Origin: Rhizobium sp. L1K21
Lineage (GTDB): Bacteria > Pseudomonadota > Alphaproteobacteria > Rhizobiales > Rhizobiaceae
Length of the DNA: 64,000 bases
Assembly (NCBI RefSeq): GCF_024055895.1
Contig: NZ_JAMXLE010000001.1
Location: forward strand, 1 to 64,000
Reading direction: 5' to 3'
Position 1 is the first letter of the stretch, and each line of letters opens with the position of its first letter. The notes under the pieces are model-generated. The model made no database searches. It was given only the letters and a program-made list of their open reading frames with translations, and was not told the origin of the DNA. Position numbers and translations under genes: made by a program. Below are positions 10,501 to 19,852 of this stretch, in pieces.

Positions 10501-11067
10501 CCAATTTGTGCGCCAGGCTTTCTGATCTGCAGGATCATCAGGCCAGCGGAACTTCTCGCTCAGCGTCTTTCCAACATGCTCGTTGTGCAGCTTGGTATCC
10601 TTGGCGTTCCAGCCAAGCACCTTCATAACCGGTAGGTCGTTTGTCGCCTCGCCGTCGGAAAAGTGGATGAAGGCAAGTTCTCGCTCGCCTGATTTTCCGA
10701 AACTGGTCGCAAAGATGAGGTCGTGCTTGTCCCATGCTTGTCGCTCGGCGGCCTGCATCCCAGCGCGTTTCTTGACAACAAGGCTGCGCAGGATTCGGCG
10801 CAGCACTGTGACCGAGATTGCCTTGTCCTCGAAGGAGATAAAAAAAATGCCCCACGGCTGGTTTGTCGCCAAGGGACGCAGCTGATTGATCTCGCGGATT
10901 TTCGCGGTTTCCTCCGGCTTCAATCCAAGTTCACGTGCCTCGTACTCGAAAGTGAGGTCTTCCAGATCGTAGCCGTTTATCGGCCAGTCGAGTTTGTTCT
11001 CCAGGATTTCGATCAGCTTCGGAAAGCTGTTCACTCGTGCGAGTTCCGCCGCTGTAATGTCGCCCAT
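7561..11067 (-). CDS. N6-adenine DNA methyltransferase, type ISP-like
   Basis: A 1168-aa protein. The first ~350 residues are an all-alpha region. SAM-binding motif I (DPATGTGTF) is at 433-441 and catalytic motif IV NPPY at 564-567, after the RGVFYTP entry common to type I and ISP methylases. The ~500-residue C-terminal part should hold target recognition. There is no helicase or nuclease domain inside, unlike true fused ISP enzymes; the helicase is the next gene upstream (15 bp gap). It likely marks host DNA at adenine. All catalytic residues look intact. Confidence 0.88.
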   Translation of the reverse strand: MGDITAAELARVNSFPKLIEILENKLDWPINGYDLEDLTFEYEARELGLKPEETAKIREINQLRPLATNQPWGIFFISFEDKAISVTVLRRILRSLVVKKRAGMQAAERQAWDKHDLIFATSFGKSGERELAFIHFSDGEATNDLPVMKVLGWNAKDTKLHNEHVGKTLSEKFRWPDDPADQKAWRTNWSSAFELRPNETIRTSQDLAIRLAALATEIRARAKELLGAESDKGQMRTMLEAFRKNLIHDLDQDGFADMFAQTICYGMLAARISRPGADLVADNMADMVPKTNPFLKELFESFLKLGGRDKRRGMDFDELGVRDVVDMLNKANMEAVLRDFGDRNPKEDPVIHFYELFLKEYDPQKRMQRGVFYTPRPVVNFIVRAVDEILREEFGLPLGLADTTTWGELAAANKKIIVPANLDPNQPFVQILDPATGTGTFLVEVIDLINKRMLEHWKSEGKSSAEIALAWNAYVPKHLLPRLTAFELMMAPYSIAHMKVGLKLSETGYKFESNERARIFLTNALEPARDLDMEFIFMAEALAHEAQAANNAKAGTKVTIIVGNPPYSIQSQNLSSSARSWVDKYKYCDGKKIVERNSLQLEKNLQDDYIKFLSLSQEKISTSGFGIIGLITNHGFLDGATFRGVRQNILKQFSSIEIFDLHGNSTKREASPDGRSDENVFDIAQGVCVSIAVQYAKATNNTIKRYDIWGPRTDGDDSKYSCLLGGRSRIGKYQTVQPISPLYLFAPSSTNSAYESWPLASDLFGLYSMGIKTSRDSLVVGFELEEIQPLITGFVSPDLSDLEACEAFQVSAKKGWNLRKARSDVAAVKELGPFFQPFLYRPFDLRTIFYHSALVFSAATPVMKQLLPGNNLGLVLTRQTKDQWDIQATQWLTGHKSLGAYDANSVFPLMLVEDTVESFRRPNIDRNWALRVATSVELIYQDGILREKREQPPLDPAAGYARGDLTKTFGPRDLFDWIYAVLHAPSYRTRYVEFLKSDFPRIPTPGSGKLFKALVALGAELVALHLLKPDDLTEREKKKRLEDPEKFDPSITFNGTGVPRVETGYPKYEKGKVMINSSRWFEDVPKATWELHVGGYQVCEKWLKDRAARGGKKPSPGRVLTDEDIIHYCRIVVALTETRRIMAEIDKVIEDHGGWPDAFQSSQTGESK

Positions 11068-11081
11068 GTGCCCCGTCTTCC

Positions 11082-14000
11082 TTAGTTCAATTCCATCCAG
11101 GCCTTCAGCACCGGGCCGACGCCGACTGGTGCCTGCACTTTGCGAAGGAAAGTTCTGGCGATGTGCTTCTCAACGACTGCGCGGACATCCGACAATTGAA
11201 GTTGTTCCATTTCAACTTTACGCGGTGTTTCCGGTGTGGAACGGACGGCATCGATGATGCGTGGCGCATCCTCGATGATCTCCTTGCTGACAATGTCATA
11301 GAGATACCACTGCACGTCACCTGCTTCCGTGGTCCAGATGTCTTCGCCTGATTGATCGCTCACCGCCTTGTCATATGCGGGCCGCGCATAGCAAAAGAAC
11401 ACGGCCCGAGTTCCCGGCTTTATGTTCTCCTTGCCAGAGAAAATGCCGTTTGGGAAACCGTTCAGCGTTTCTCCGAGGTCGGGGTACTCTTTGAGAAGAT
11501 CCTGCCATTCAAGATGCATTTGTTCGTCTGGACTTTTCTGCCCCTCATACTGCGCCTCGAAGTTTTTGAGATCTTCATAGTCGTCATCCTCGCGCAGCAG
11601 CTTGCCATGCTCGATGCCAAGCGTTTTTGAAATGCGGAGCGTCTTGTGTGCGACCTTGCCGTAGAGGCGCAACAGGTCATCTAGGTCATCCGGCGGAAGG
11701 AAGTTCCAATAGGCTACCGTACCGCGCAGATCCTTTTGGTCCGGATGATCTTTGACTATCTTCGCCTCGATCACCGCGTTCATACGCCGGTCGACACGAC
11801 CTATTCGCTGCATGAGGCGGACAGGGTTCCAGTGCAGATCGTAGTTTATGAGCCGGGTTGCGTCCTGAAGGTTCAAGCCTTCCGAGAGGACGTCCGTTGA
11901 GATCAGGACTCGTATTTCCTTGTCACCCTGTTCCTTGCTGGAACTTTCATTGTAGTATGGTGCAAAACGTTGAATGATTTTCGCGCGGTCGCCCTTGGTG
12001 CCGCTGTCGATCTGCTCGACGCCGTCTATTCCGGACTTTCTAAGTTGATCGGCCAGATATCGAGCCGTGTCGCCGAATTCCGTGAAAATCAGGACTTTGT
12101 GCTTTGCCAGAACTGGATCTTTGGTCAGGAGCTGGACAAGCTTCTTTAGCTTTAGATCCTGGCTCGGCTTGAATTTTTCCAATTCGTAGAGGAAATCGGC
12201 AATCTGTTCGAGGTCAGCCAGTGAGTCCGTGATGATCTCGTCGACCTTGAAGTCGTCACGATCCAGCTTTTCAACGGCCTCCATAAGTTCGGGTGAAACA
12301 AGGTCTTCGTCTGCTTCCGGGTCCAGCAAATCCTTCTGAGGCTGATATCCGAGCAGCTTGGCGTGCTTCCGTTTCCAACGCTCAAGCTGGGCCTTTTCGT
12401 GATCGGATTCGCAGTGGATTTCGAGCCAAGCCAGAAGCTTCAGAAGCAACCGCCAGCAGGATTGCCGGAAAGCCTCAGCCGAACTCTCGAAGCGTTTTAG
12501 GAAACTGGTCCGGATCAATGCCACAACCTGCTTCAGTCGGCCACGCTCAAGTGCGGTCGCCACATACTCGGTATCACCTTTGTAATAGGCGTATGGGTTA
12601 TAGATTCCGAGAACGAAAAGTGGATCCTTCTTGTGGAAGGCCGTTGCCACGATGTCGAGCAGTTTGCCATAGGTTTGGCGAACAGAATATTCCGCTACTG
12701 TTGGCTTGCGGGGCTGTGGAAACATGACCTCCCCATCGCCTTCGCGTTTCATGCTCTCTTTCACATAGTTGCGGCTACGTTGAACGACCAAGGCATCGAA
12801 CAACGGGTCGGATTGAAGTCGCGATGAAACGTCCGCTGTGGTCAGTTCCAGCTCCGGATCGTCTGTGCGGCCATAGATCTCATTTTCGATTTGCTTCTCA
12901 AGCTGGCGGATATATCCGGGCAGTGAGTGAATACCGAGCGTGCCTCCGGCAAAATGGTCTGCCTGGTGACGGGAAAAAAACTCCACCATATGTTGAAAGT
13001 CGGTCAGCCGGTTGTTGATCGGGGTTGCCGTAAGCAGGAATACTTGCTTGCCCTCGGCCAGATCATACAGACGCCAATAGCGTGACTTTCGGGCCTCGCC
13101 CTCTTCGCCACGAATGCCCGTATTTCGGAAATGGTGCGCTTCGTCGACGATGATGACGTCAGCCTCTTCGGCGACGCGATCAAGTTCGTCTTGCATCTTT
13201 TCCCGCATGAGATCGGTATGGCTAAAGATCTTCAACCGACTATAGCCTTTGAAGACATCGGGGAGGCGATTGCGCAATTCCCTTTCCCAGACTGGCTCCT
13301 TGGCTGCTTTTGGAACGAATAGCGCAACGTTCTTCTTGTCATGAACTGCAAAGCGCTCGATTAGCATGAGACCGATAAAGGTTTTGCCGAGACCTACTCC
13401 ATCGCACAAGAAAGCGCCGCCGTATTTTTCGGCGCGCTTGAGGAGCCCTCCATACCCGTCGGTCTGGTATTTGGCCAATACGGGGAATATTCGAGAACTG
13501 CGCTTTTCCCACTCTCCGGCAGTTTCTTCATGTCCCAGGAAATACTGCTGAAGTGAGCGAGCATAGGTTTCAAACGGCTTATAGGGTCGCGTATGACGTT
13601 CTGCGACCTGAAGAATTTCTGGAGTTATGTCTTCAGCCTCAGCCCAATGCTCGTCGTACCACTCCTGCAGGACGGCAACCGGCGTTCCGGCAACCTGGAC
13701 ATTCAACTCTACGTTTTGAGTTAGACCCGGCAACGTGAAGTTGGAGGAGCCCACCAATGCGAACGATCCAATCACTTCTTTTCGGGCATGCGTGATGTAG
13801 GTTTTCGCGTGAAATTTGTCCTTGCGATAGACGCGGCATTCGATTTTCCCCGTCCGCAAGGCTTTGACGATAGCCTCTACTCCATCGAGAAAATGGTTCT
13901 TTGTCTTCGTATGCTCAATACTTTTGTTCAAGCGGTCCGAAACATTCGCCAAGGCTTTCTCAAAGGCGCGTTTTGTGCGCTTGGATACCTCGTCACCCAT

Positions 14001-14201
14001 GAGAACACGAATCTTATCAAGCTTCTCCCATTCCCCATCCAGCTCCAGCAATGCGCCTATTTCGAAGAAGCCCGAAGCGATATCGAATTGCTTTGAGAAC
14101 TCACACCAGTCGCGCAGATACCTGGATGCCTTGAAATCCTCATCGCTGTTGTCGACGATAAACAACTCGCTTCCGACTTTGCGACTTGAACGCTTAGGCA
14201 C
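11082..14201 (-). CDS. PLD-nuclease/SNF2-type helicase fusion
   Basis: A 1039-aa protein. Residues ~15-185 are a phospholipase D-like domain (H131-x-K133, then GSSNFT 151-156). An SF2 helicase follows: Walker A with K273 (DGVGLGKT), DEAH box 353-356, TATP, and motif VI QRIGRVDRR in the C-terminal RecA lobe. PLD-helicases with a partner adenine methylase are a known anti-phage arrangement, related in parts to DISARM and restriction systems. It starts with GTG after GAGGGGGG. It would be the DNA-translocating and cleaving arm of the system. It is first in the 14201-4250 operon. Confidence 0.88.
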   Translation of the reverse strand: MPKRSSRKVGSELFIVDNSDEDFKASRYLRDWCEFSKQFDIASGFFEIGALLELDGEWEKLDKIRVLMGDEVSKRTKRAFEKALANVSDRLNKSIEHTKTKNHFLDGVEAIVKALRTGKIECRVYRKDKFHAKTYITHARKEVIGSFALVGSSNFTLPGLTQNVELNVQVAGTPVAVLQEWYDEHWAEAEDITPEILQVAERHTRPYKPFETYARSLQQYFLGHEETAGEWEKRSSRIFPVLAKYQTDGYGGLLKRAEKYGGAFLCDGVGLGKTFIGLMLIERFAVHDKKNVALFVPKAAKEPVWERELRNRLPDVFKGYSRLKIFSHTDLMREKMQDELDRVAEEADVIIVDEAHHFRNTGIRGEEGEARKSRYWRLYDLAEGKQVFLLTATPINNRLTDFQHMVEFFSRHQADHFAGGTLGIHSLPGYIRQLEKQIENEIYGRTDDPELELTTADVSSRLQSDPLFDALVVQRSRNYVKESMKREGDGEVMFPQPRKPTVAEYSVRQTYGKLLDIVATAFHKKDPLFVLGIYNPYAYYKGDTEYVATALERGRLKQVVALIRTSFLKRFESSAEAFRQSCWRLLLKLLAWLEIHCESDHEKAQLERWKRKHAKLLGYQPQKDLLDPEADEDLVSPELMEAVEKLDRDDFKVDEIITDSLADLEQIADFLYELEKFKPSQDLKLKKLVQLLTKDPVLAKHKVLIFTEFGDTARYLADQLRKSGIDGVEQIDSGTKGDRAKIIQRFAPYYNESSSKEQGDKEIRVLISTDVLSEGLNLQDATRLINYDLHWNPVRLMQRIGRVDRRMNAVIEAKIVKDHPDQKDLRGTVAYWNFLPPDDLDDLLRLYGKVAHKTLRISKTLGIEHGKLLREDDDYEDLKNFEAQYEGQKSPDEQMHLEWQDLLKEYPDLGETLNGFPNGIFSGKENIKPGTRAVFFCYARPAYDKAVSDQSGEDIWTTEAGDVQWYLYDIVSKEIIEDAPRIIDAVRSTPETPRKVEMEQLQLSDVRAVVEKHIARTFLRKVQAPVGVGPVLKAWMELN

Positions 14202-14398
14202 AGTTCCCCCCTCAATTCCTATCAGTTGCGAATCTTGGCCACACGTTAGGAGAACGTGTAGAGATCTACAATCATAGATTTTCGAGAAGCCATGGCTTGC
14301 AAATTTACCACTGTAGCCAAATCGCAGCGCAACGATTCTTCAGCCAATTAGAATGGCGTAGTGATGAAATCAGCGTAGATTTTCGCTTCGCCATTACA

Positions 14399-15259
14399 TC
14401 ATGGATCGCCATAAGCCTCTGCGATATCATGTAAGCTCATTGCACCACCCATTTCACGAGAAAAAACGAATGATGGAAAACGTTCGACGTTCCGCTTGTC
14501 TATTCTTGATTTTCGAACCGAGAAACAACCTTCTCCGACATGCCGGCCCAACCTTTCTGCAGCCAGAAAGACGGCTCTGATCATGCCCATGTTTGTGAGC
14601 CGGCCAGTCAAGGCGATTCGAGATTTCTCATGACCCCACCTTTCGCATGCTCGCAAAAGATCTTGAAAGAATAGCGATGCATCGTCGCTACAGCCAGGGC
14701 AATACTTCTGACCTTCTAATTCGCTCACACTATGGGGTGTTTTTGATGCAGGAATATCGGCGTTATCCCAGCCAAAGTCGCAGATGATGAGGTCGAAAGA
14801 CCTATCCGATGACAAAGACCGATAGTCGCCAACTAGCGTTTCTATTCGGTCGCCTTCCGGAATTGTTTTCATCAAGTTTGATTGTTGGTCGACACCACAT
14901 AATACCACTTCAGCGTCAAGCGCTCGCAAATATCTGAGCAAGAAGCCTGCACCGCAGCCCATCTCCACTATCGATTTTGGGTTGTGCGTCTCCACAACAT
15001 TCGCAAACCATTCAAGCGAAGTCGCGACCCTTTCTCTGTCATGCGAGAAGAGCAAACTGGCTTGCTTTTCAGATTTCGGCAACGCATAGAGCGAGCGCTC
15101 TGTGGTTGCACCAGTTCGCAACAGGGACCAAGTTGCCTCCACTTCTTGACGTCCCGACGCCTCAAAGCTTTTCAGAAACGCCTTGTCCAAGGCCGCCGGG
15201 CTTTTTTCGAAATCGAAACCGATCTTTTTCAAGAACCCACGCGGTAGAAACGTCGTCAT
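14399..15259 (-). CDS. Class I SAM-dependent methyltransferase, substrate unknown
   Basis: A 286-aa protein. A Rossmann motif I (VEMGCGAGF) at 98-106 and an acidic end of strand 2 (GVDQQ) mark a class I methyltransferase. Motif IV-like is ICDFGWDNAD, not NPPY, so it is probably not an adenine-DNA methylase. There is a CPGC pair further on. ATG at 15259 has AGGAG upstream. It is preceded by the membrane-anchored gene at 15327 on the same strand. Function in the island is unknown. Confidence 0.75.
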   Translation of the reverse strand: MTTFLPRGFLKKIGFDFEKSPAALDKAFLKSFEASGRQEVEATWSLLRTGATTERSLYALPKSEKQASLLFSHDRERVATSLEWFANVVETHNPKSIVEMGCGAGFLLRYLRALDAEVVLCGVDQQSNLMKTIPEGDRIETLVGDYRSLSSDRSFDLIICDFGWDNADIPASKTPHSVSELEGQKYCPGCSDDASLFFQDLLRACERWGHEKSRIALTGRLTNMGMIRAVFLAAERLGRHVGEGCFSVRKSRIDKRNVERFPSFVFSREMGGAMSLHDIAEAYGDP

Positions 15260-15326
15260 TTTACTCTGCTCTCCTTTTCTCTTTGGCGGGCACATGCACA
15301 ACAATTCTTTGTCAGCGGTGATGCTG

Positions 15327-15896
15327 TCATCGATAGCCGAAACTAGCAAAACGGTTGGTAACTTCATCAAAAGTTAGACGAAACCACGCTTCATCCTCTT
15401 CCCAGTCAGCAACAGCGCGTTCGTAGTTGCGCCTATACCTGCGCATGTCCGCAAGCATTCTTAAATGTTGGCTTATCGCGACAAAACGCTTTCGTGTCGC
15501 AGGGTTACCCCAATTTCGATACTTGCCTTCAAACTCGCTCGGTATTTCGATTTGCAGGCATACTCTCAGACGGCGTTGCCGGTCCCAGGATGCAAGTCCG
15601 TTCGTCTTGCCGACGCGATAGCCGACGTATGCGAGCGGCGAATGTTCTTCGCCAAGGAAATTTCCTGCGCTGAGATATTCCCGCATTGTCCGTTGAATGT
15701 CGGGCGGGATTGCTTTTCCCAAAATCTCATTTCGCTGGGCTTCAACCTCCTGCTTTTTTCTGGCTTCATCGGCTAGCCGTTGAGCACGCGCTTGTGGATC
15801 CTCGCGTTTGCTCCATTCTCGCCAAAAGTACCAAGCGATCAGCAGCAGCAGAAGCAGCAGTATCAGGAAGACCGGAACATCATTGTGGTTTTTCAT
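15327..15896 (-). CDS. Membrane-anchored protein of unknown function
   Basis: A 189-aa protein. The only membrane segment is near the N-terminus (residues ~8-25, a run of Leu/Ile ending in aromatic residues), followed by a charged E/R/Q-rich helix (30-60) and a soluble C-terminal domain, so a type I or II single-pass protein facing the cytoplasm by the positive-inside rule. No family recognised. It forms a pair with the methyltransferase 67 bp downstream. Confidence 0.65.
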   Translation of the reverse strand: MKNHNDVPVFLILLLLLLLIAWYFWREWSKREDPQARAQRLADEARKKQEVEAQRNEILGKAIPPDIQRTMREYLSAGNFLGEEHSPLAYVGYRVGKTNGLASWDRQRRLRVCLQIEIPSEFEGKYRNWGNPATRKRFVAISQHLRMLADMRRYRRNYERAVADWEEDEAWFRLTFDEVTNRFASFGYR

Positions 15897-16434
15897 CAAA
15901 TTTCCATGGTTTCAGCTTTGCTCGTATTCCTATCTTTCTGATTTCTTTGCAAGGTCGCCTGATTCCGTTGACAGCCACGGCTCACCAATGTTTGTAAGAG
16001 CGGTCGATTCGGGTCAAGTATTTGGACGGCTCGCTGAACTTGCGGATTTAAGACGAACGGTGCAGAAGACTATTGGGCTGGGGGCACAGTTCAAGTCGGA
16101 AGTAACTTCCGCTTTGGGGCCGGAAGGGCAATGGCGGCTCTTCGCTACGGGGTCACGTGAAAAGCTGGCACAATTGCTCTCGCGCTTGTAAGTGGACAAC
16201 GCCTCTTCAGCCTTATTGCGAAGGTAGTCAGCCTACGAGCCGCCCTGCAAGATTTTATTGGCGGGCTCACGATAGAGTTGAGATTTCCACTAGCATCGCG
16301 ATTGTATAGAAAGCCGCTTCGACGGCACGCTTCATCAGGTATTGATAGGTGATAAGACTGAAAGCATTTCCAAAGTTGGACTCCGAAGCCCAGCGAACAC
16401 TTGAATGGCCTTGTCACACGTTGCTTGCCTAAAG
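15897..16434. other. Gene-poor stretch with one doubtful small ORF
   Basis: About 540 bp between two minus-strand operons. A 67-codon plus-strand frame (15988-16191) has a plausible composition but no ribosome-binding site; it could be the tail of a decayed gene. Nothing else is visible. Confidence 0.4.
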
Positions 16435-17325
16435 TTACGCTGCCCGTCGCAACTCTGTTATTTTCTGAAATTCGGCCAAGATGTCAGGATGGAATTGCGC
16501 CAGGTGTCGCACAATACGCGCATTGCCAAGCAAACGTGTCAGATAGCCCACGGACAGGACTAGATCGAGATGATCGGCCCCGTAGTCATTTTCGATGGCC
16601 CTGAAATCCCGGTCGAGTGAGGCGGCCTCCTGCTCCATCAGGCTTATTTGCTCTTCACTCAGGTTACCAATCCGTTTCTTCGGCCTGACCAACATGGAAT
16701 CGGGCGTCGCAGCCACCAACGACTTCGCATAAGTGATCGTATATTTGTTCATCGCCACCATGAGCTGGGAGGCTTCGATCTGCCGCATCGGCTTCATCTT
16801 CTTCAGTTCGCCCATAGTGTTGAGCGGAACGTGCTTTTCTTTCAATAGCTCGACTGCTTCCGGGCAAATTCCTTCAAGCAGACTCTTTTTGTGTCGAATG
16901 CTGGAAATATTGACGTTGAGGGCCCGGGCCAGACGCTCTTCCGGAACGCCTTTCTCGATGGCCTTCAAGATCATCTTGTGCTCCTGAATTGTGGCCAGGC
17001 GGCTGATCCGACGATTGTAGGTATAGGCCTCATCTTCCGTCGCAACGAGGCAAACGACCTCCTTGACGCCCGTCTTGGCAAGCACGTCCAGCCGAATGTG
17101 TCCGTCCAGAAGATGGAATTTGTCCGGCTCTTGATGATCACGAATGACAACAGGCGGCTCGATGATGCCAACCTCGCCAATCGATGCCGCGATTTGCGCA
17201 TATTTCACGGACTTCAGTGCGGAGGCCGACAGCTCTTTCAGCGGCATGATTTCTGTAATCGGGATGCGCAGACTCGTGCTCTCGAAAGACAGCGGGACAA
17301 GGGGCGACGATCCGCTCGGGCTCAT
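16435..17325 (-). CDS. ParB/RepB-like protein 2 of recombinase cassette
   Basis: A 296-aa protein. The N-terminal half is a divergent ParB nuclease-like fold (LLDGHIRLDVLAKTG replaces the usual G-E-R-R motif), the middle holds an HTH (EERLARALNVNISSIR), and the rest matches the RepB C-terminal region of alphaproteobacterial repABC plasmids. The ATG at 17325 overlaps the upstream stop by 4 nt (ATGA) with GGAGGGG just upstream, so it is preferred over a start at 17388. Its role may be element partition or control of the recombinase. Confidence 0.8.
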   Translation of the reverse strand: MSPSGSSPLVPLSFESTSLRIPITEIMPLKELSASALKSVKYAQIAASIGEVGIIEPPVVIRDHQEPDKFHLLDGHIRLDVLAKTGVKEVVCLVATEDEAYTYNRRISRLATIQEHKMILKAIEKGVPEERLARALNVNISSIRHKKSLLEGICPEAVELLKEKHVPLNTMGELKKMKPMRQIEASQLMVAMNKYTITYAKSLVAATPDSMLVRPKKRIGNLSEEQISLMEQEAASLDRDFRAIENDYGADHLDLVLSVGYLTRLLGNARIVRHLAQFHPDILAEFQKITELRRAA

Positions 17326-18215
17326 CTGGGCGACCCCTCCTGTCCCGTTATTCGTGCCGCCAGGCCCTCCGGTACCGATGAAAGGCATTCCTCCGCCAGG
17401 ATGCTCGAAAACTGATGATCTTGCATAAGCTTACGGACGGCCTGTGTAATGAATGTCAGTCTCGCTTTTGCCGCCTCCGCCCGGCGAATAAGAATGCGCT
17501 TGCGGTCAACATCTTTCTGAAATGCCTTGAGCAAACTCTCCGACGACATTGCATGCTGCCGGGATTTTCCATTCAACCTGATCGTTTTTCCCTGCTGACG
17601 CCGTTGTTCGACAAGGCGCTTTGCGGCCATCAGCTTCTTTCCGCGCAACAGTCTCTTTTCATAAGCGGATTGAAGCGCGAACTGGATATCGTGATCAGGC
17701 GTTTCCGCGATTTCCAAAGCGACACTGAACGGAATTTGTCCCGTTTCGACGGTCCGTAGAAGGCGCTCCTCTCCCTTTTCCAGAAGCCGTATGACTGCAT
17801 GCACATATTCGGGAGAGAGACCGGTCATCCGGGCAATCTTGGAGATGCTATGGCCGCGCTTCTTCATTTCGCCGATATCGTAAAGGAGATCGACGGCCCG
17901 GTGCTGCCGCCTGGCGCAATTTTCAACCAGGCTGGCAACGAGGCAGTCTTCTGTGTTCGCATTCACCACCAAAGCCGGGACTTCCTCCTGACCAAGGGCC
18001 TGGAAGGCTTCGAGGCGACCTTGCCCACATACGAGATCATAGAATGGTCCGCCAGCTTCCATTCGGCGCGTTACGGTGATCGGCCGCTTCAAACCGATCT
18101 GACCGATATTCGATACGATTTCCTTGAAATGCTTTTTGTTGCGGAGACGAGGATTGACCACTGTTATGCGAGCAATCGGAATCATTTCCACTTTCTGAGC
18201 CGGAACTGCAACCAT
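17322..18215 (-). CDS. ParB/RepB-like protein 1 of recombinase cassette
   Basis: A 297-aa protein. The ParB-like N-terminal domain shows GLKRPITVTRR..YDLVCGQGRLEAFQALG and LVENCARRQH, followed by an HTH (SISKIARMTGLSPEYV) and a RepB-like C-terminal part. Its ATG shares one base with the recombinase stop (TAATG) and its stop overlaps the second ParB gene, so all three are translated as a unit. It probably binds DNA at the element; ParB domains of this type may act as CTPases. Confidence 0.85.
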   Translation of the reverse strand: MVAVPAQKVEMIPIARITVVNPRLRNKKHFKEIVSNIGQIGLKRPITVTRRMEAGGPFYDLVCGQGRLEAFQALGQEEVPALVVNANTEDCLVASLVENCARRQHRAVDLLYDIGEMKKRGHSISKIARMTGLSPEYVHAVIRLLEKGEERLLRTVETGQIPFSVALEIAETPDHDIQFALQSAYEKRLLRGKKLMAAKRLVEQRRQQGKTIRLNGKSRQHAMSSESLLKAFQKDVDRKRILIRRAEAAKARLTFITQAVRKLMQDHQFSSILAEECLSSVPEGLAARITGQEGSPR

Positions 18216-19789
18216 TACGCCACCTCCAAAATCGATCTTCGGGACGCCATCTGATAAAATCTGGAAAGGTCATCGAACCTGTAGGCGTCCAGAGACAGTC
18301 CATTGAATTCGCAGAGCCGAAGAACCGCCTCCTGCATGTCCAGCAGGGGCAGCAGATAGTAGTCGTAGGCTTCCGAATTGCCTGGGGCCATTCTCACAAC
18401 AACCGTGATGTCTGGCCGCAATGCTGTATCCAGGCGCACCTTCCATCGCAGCGAGCCGCTTGTCGTCTGGATACACCGGACGATGACGATTGAAGCCGTG
18501 AACTCGTCGTTGATTGTCAGCAGGTCATTTTCGGCGGATTGTTTGGCCGCACCGCCAGCAGCTTTGATGCCGCCCATAATTTCCGAAAGAAGATCGGGGT
18601 ACATCCGGCGCAGAGCCCGATTGATTTCGAGGTAACGATAGTCGTGATCCGGCACAAATCCGACGAGGGCGTATGCACGCAGAAGGCTGCCAAAACGATG
18701 GGAATAGGAGCTGCTTGAAGGGCAGTCGTCAGCCTCATCGATGACAAGGCCTGAAAGGTATCCCCGCTTTTCCAGGATCGCCGCCAGCTTCTGCAACATT
18801 GCTTCGTCCGAAAGGCGCTGATCTCTCGCGGCAATTATCGACTGGGCAAGGTTGAAGACATCGAGATCAACGATGCCGGTGAAGGCACCATTTGCCCTTA
18901 TCCAATCTTCTTCTGGATTGGCGACATGGTCTTTCTTCAATTTGAACGACGTTCGGCCCCACACGTTGTTGCCGACGTATTTTTCGTTGATCAAAATCTG
19001 ATGGATTGTTCCACGTGTCCATGGGCGGTCCCAATCGGTGGAAATGCCCTCGCCATTCAGGATTTTCGCAATCTCGGCCTCCTGGACCTTTTGATTGACG
19101 AAAAGCTCGTAAATCCTTTTGACGATGCGGATTTCCTTTTCCGGTCCCGGAACCAGAATGACACGGTCGGTCGCAATGCTCTTGTGCTCGCCCCTGGTAA
19201 GCTCTGTTTTGAAATTACCATGCTGGTCTATGAGCTGCCGCCGCAGGCCAAATCCTGGAGCGCCACCTTGTCTGTATCCGAGACGGATGAGGTTGGCCTG
19301 GCCGTTGAAGACCTTGACGGAAAGCTCGCGGCTATACTCGCCAGCCATAGCACGCTTGACGGTCTTTATGATGGAGGAGCCCATGCTGCCGTCGTTCTCA
19401 AATTGCTCGGCGCAATAATGGACCTGAATTCCTTGCCGTTTGCAGCGCAACTCGACCTCAGCGGCTTCGTCGGGGTCCTGGAAACGACCCCACCGGCTGA
19501 CATCGTAAACAAGGATCGCTTTGTAATTGGCGTCACCCTGTTCGACATCGGTCAGCAGTCTTTGCAAGGCATCCCTGCCGACCAGTCGCAGACCACTTTT
19601 CCCTTCATCTGCATAGTAGCGAACGATCTCGAAGCCATTTTTCTCGGCATAGCGACGGATCGCGGCGGTCTGGTTGTCGGTCGAGTATTTCTGGTGCTCG
19701 GTGGACATCCGAACATAAGTTGCTGCCGGAATTGAGGGACGGTCAGGCGATGTTTGCTCCCCGCCTTTCTGGTTCCAATCGATCACCAT
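18215..19789 (-). CDS. Serine recombinase (resolvase/invertase family)
   Basis: A 524-aa protein. The resolvase domain begins YVRMSTEHQ, with the candidate nucleophile S29, and includes Y-DVSRWGR. A recombinase domain follows (GGAPGFGLRR..; NPEEDW), but there is no zinc ribbon, unlike the remnant at 493-1614. The C-terminal ~150 residues are family-specific. It is the only intact site-specific recombinase in the island and so the best candidate for excision at the 14-bp att sites. The start is uncertain: ATG at 19789 or TTG at 19840. Confidence 0.85.
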   Translation of the reverse strand: MVIDWNQKGGEQTSPDRPSIPAATYVRMSTEHQKYSTDNQTAAIRRYAEKNGFEIVRYYADEGKSGLRLVGRDALQRLLTDVEQGDANYKAILVYDVSRWGRFQDPDEAAEVELRCKRQGIQVHYCAEQFENDGSMGSSIIKTVKRAMAGEYSRELSVKVFNGQANLIRLGYRQGGAPGFGLRRQLIDQHGNFKTELTRGEHKSIATDRVILVPGPEKEIRIVKRIYELFVNQKVQEAEIAKILNGEGISTDWDRPWTRGTIHQILINEKYVGNNVWGRTSFKLKKDHVANPEEDWIRANGAFTGIVDLDVFNLAQSIIAARDQRLSDEAMLQKLAAILEKRGYLSGLVIDEADDCPSSSSYSHRFGSLLRAYALVGFVPDHDYRYLEINRALRRMYPDLLSEIMGGIKAAGGAAKQSAENDLLTINDEFTASIVIVRCIQTTSGSLRWKVRLDTALRPDITVVVRMAPGNSEAYDYYLLPLLDMQEAVLRLCEFNGLSLDAYRFDDLSRFYQMASRRSILEVA

Positions 19790-19852
19790 CACGCATCTAC
19801 ATTTTTCACCGTTGTTTTTGATGGGCAAATATACTCCCAAAGGAAGGGCAAC

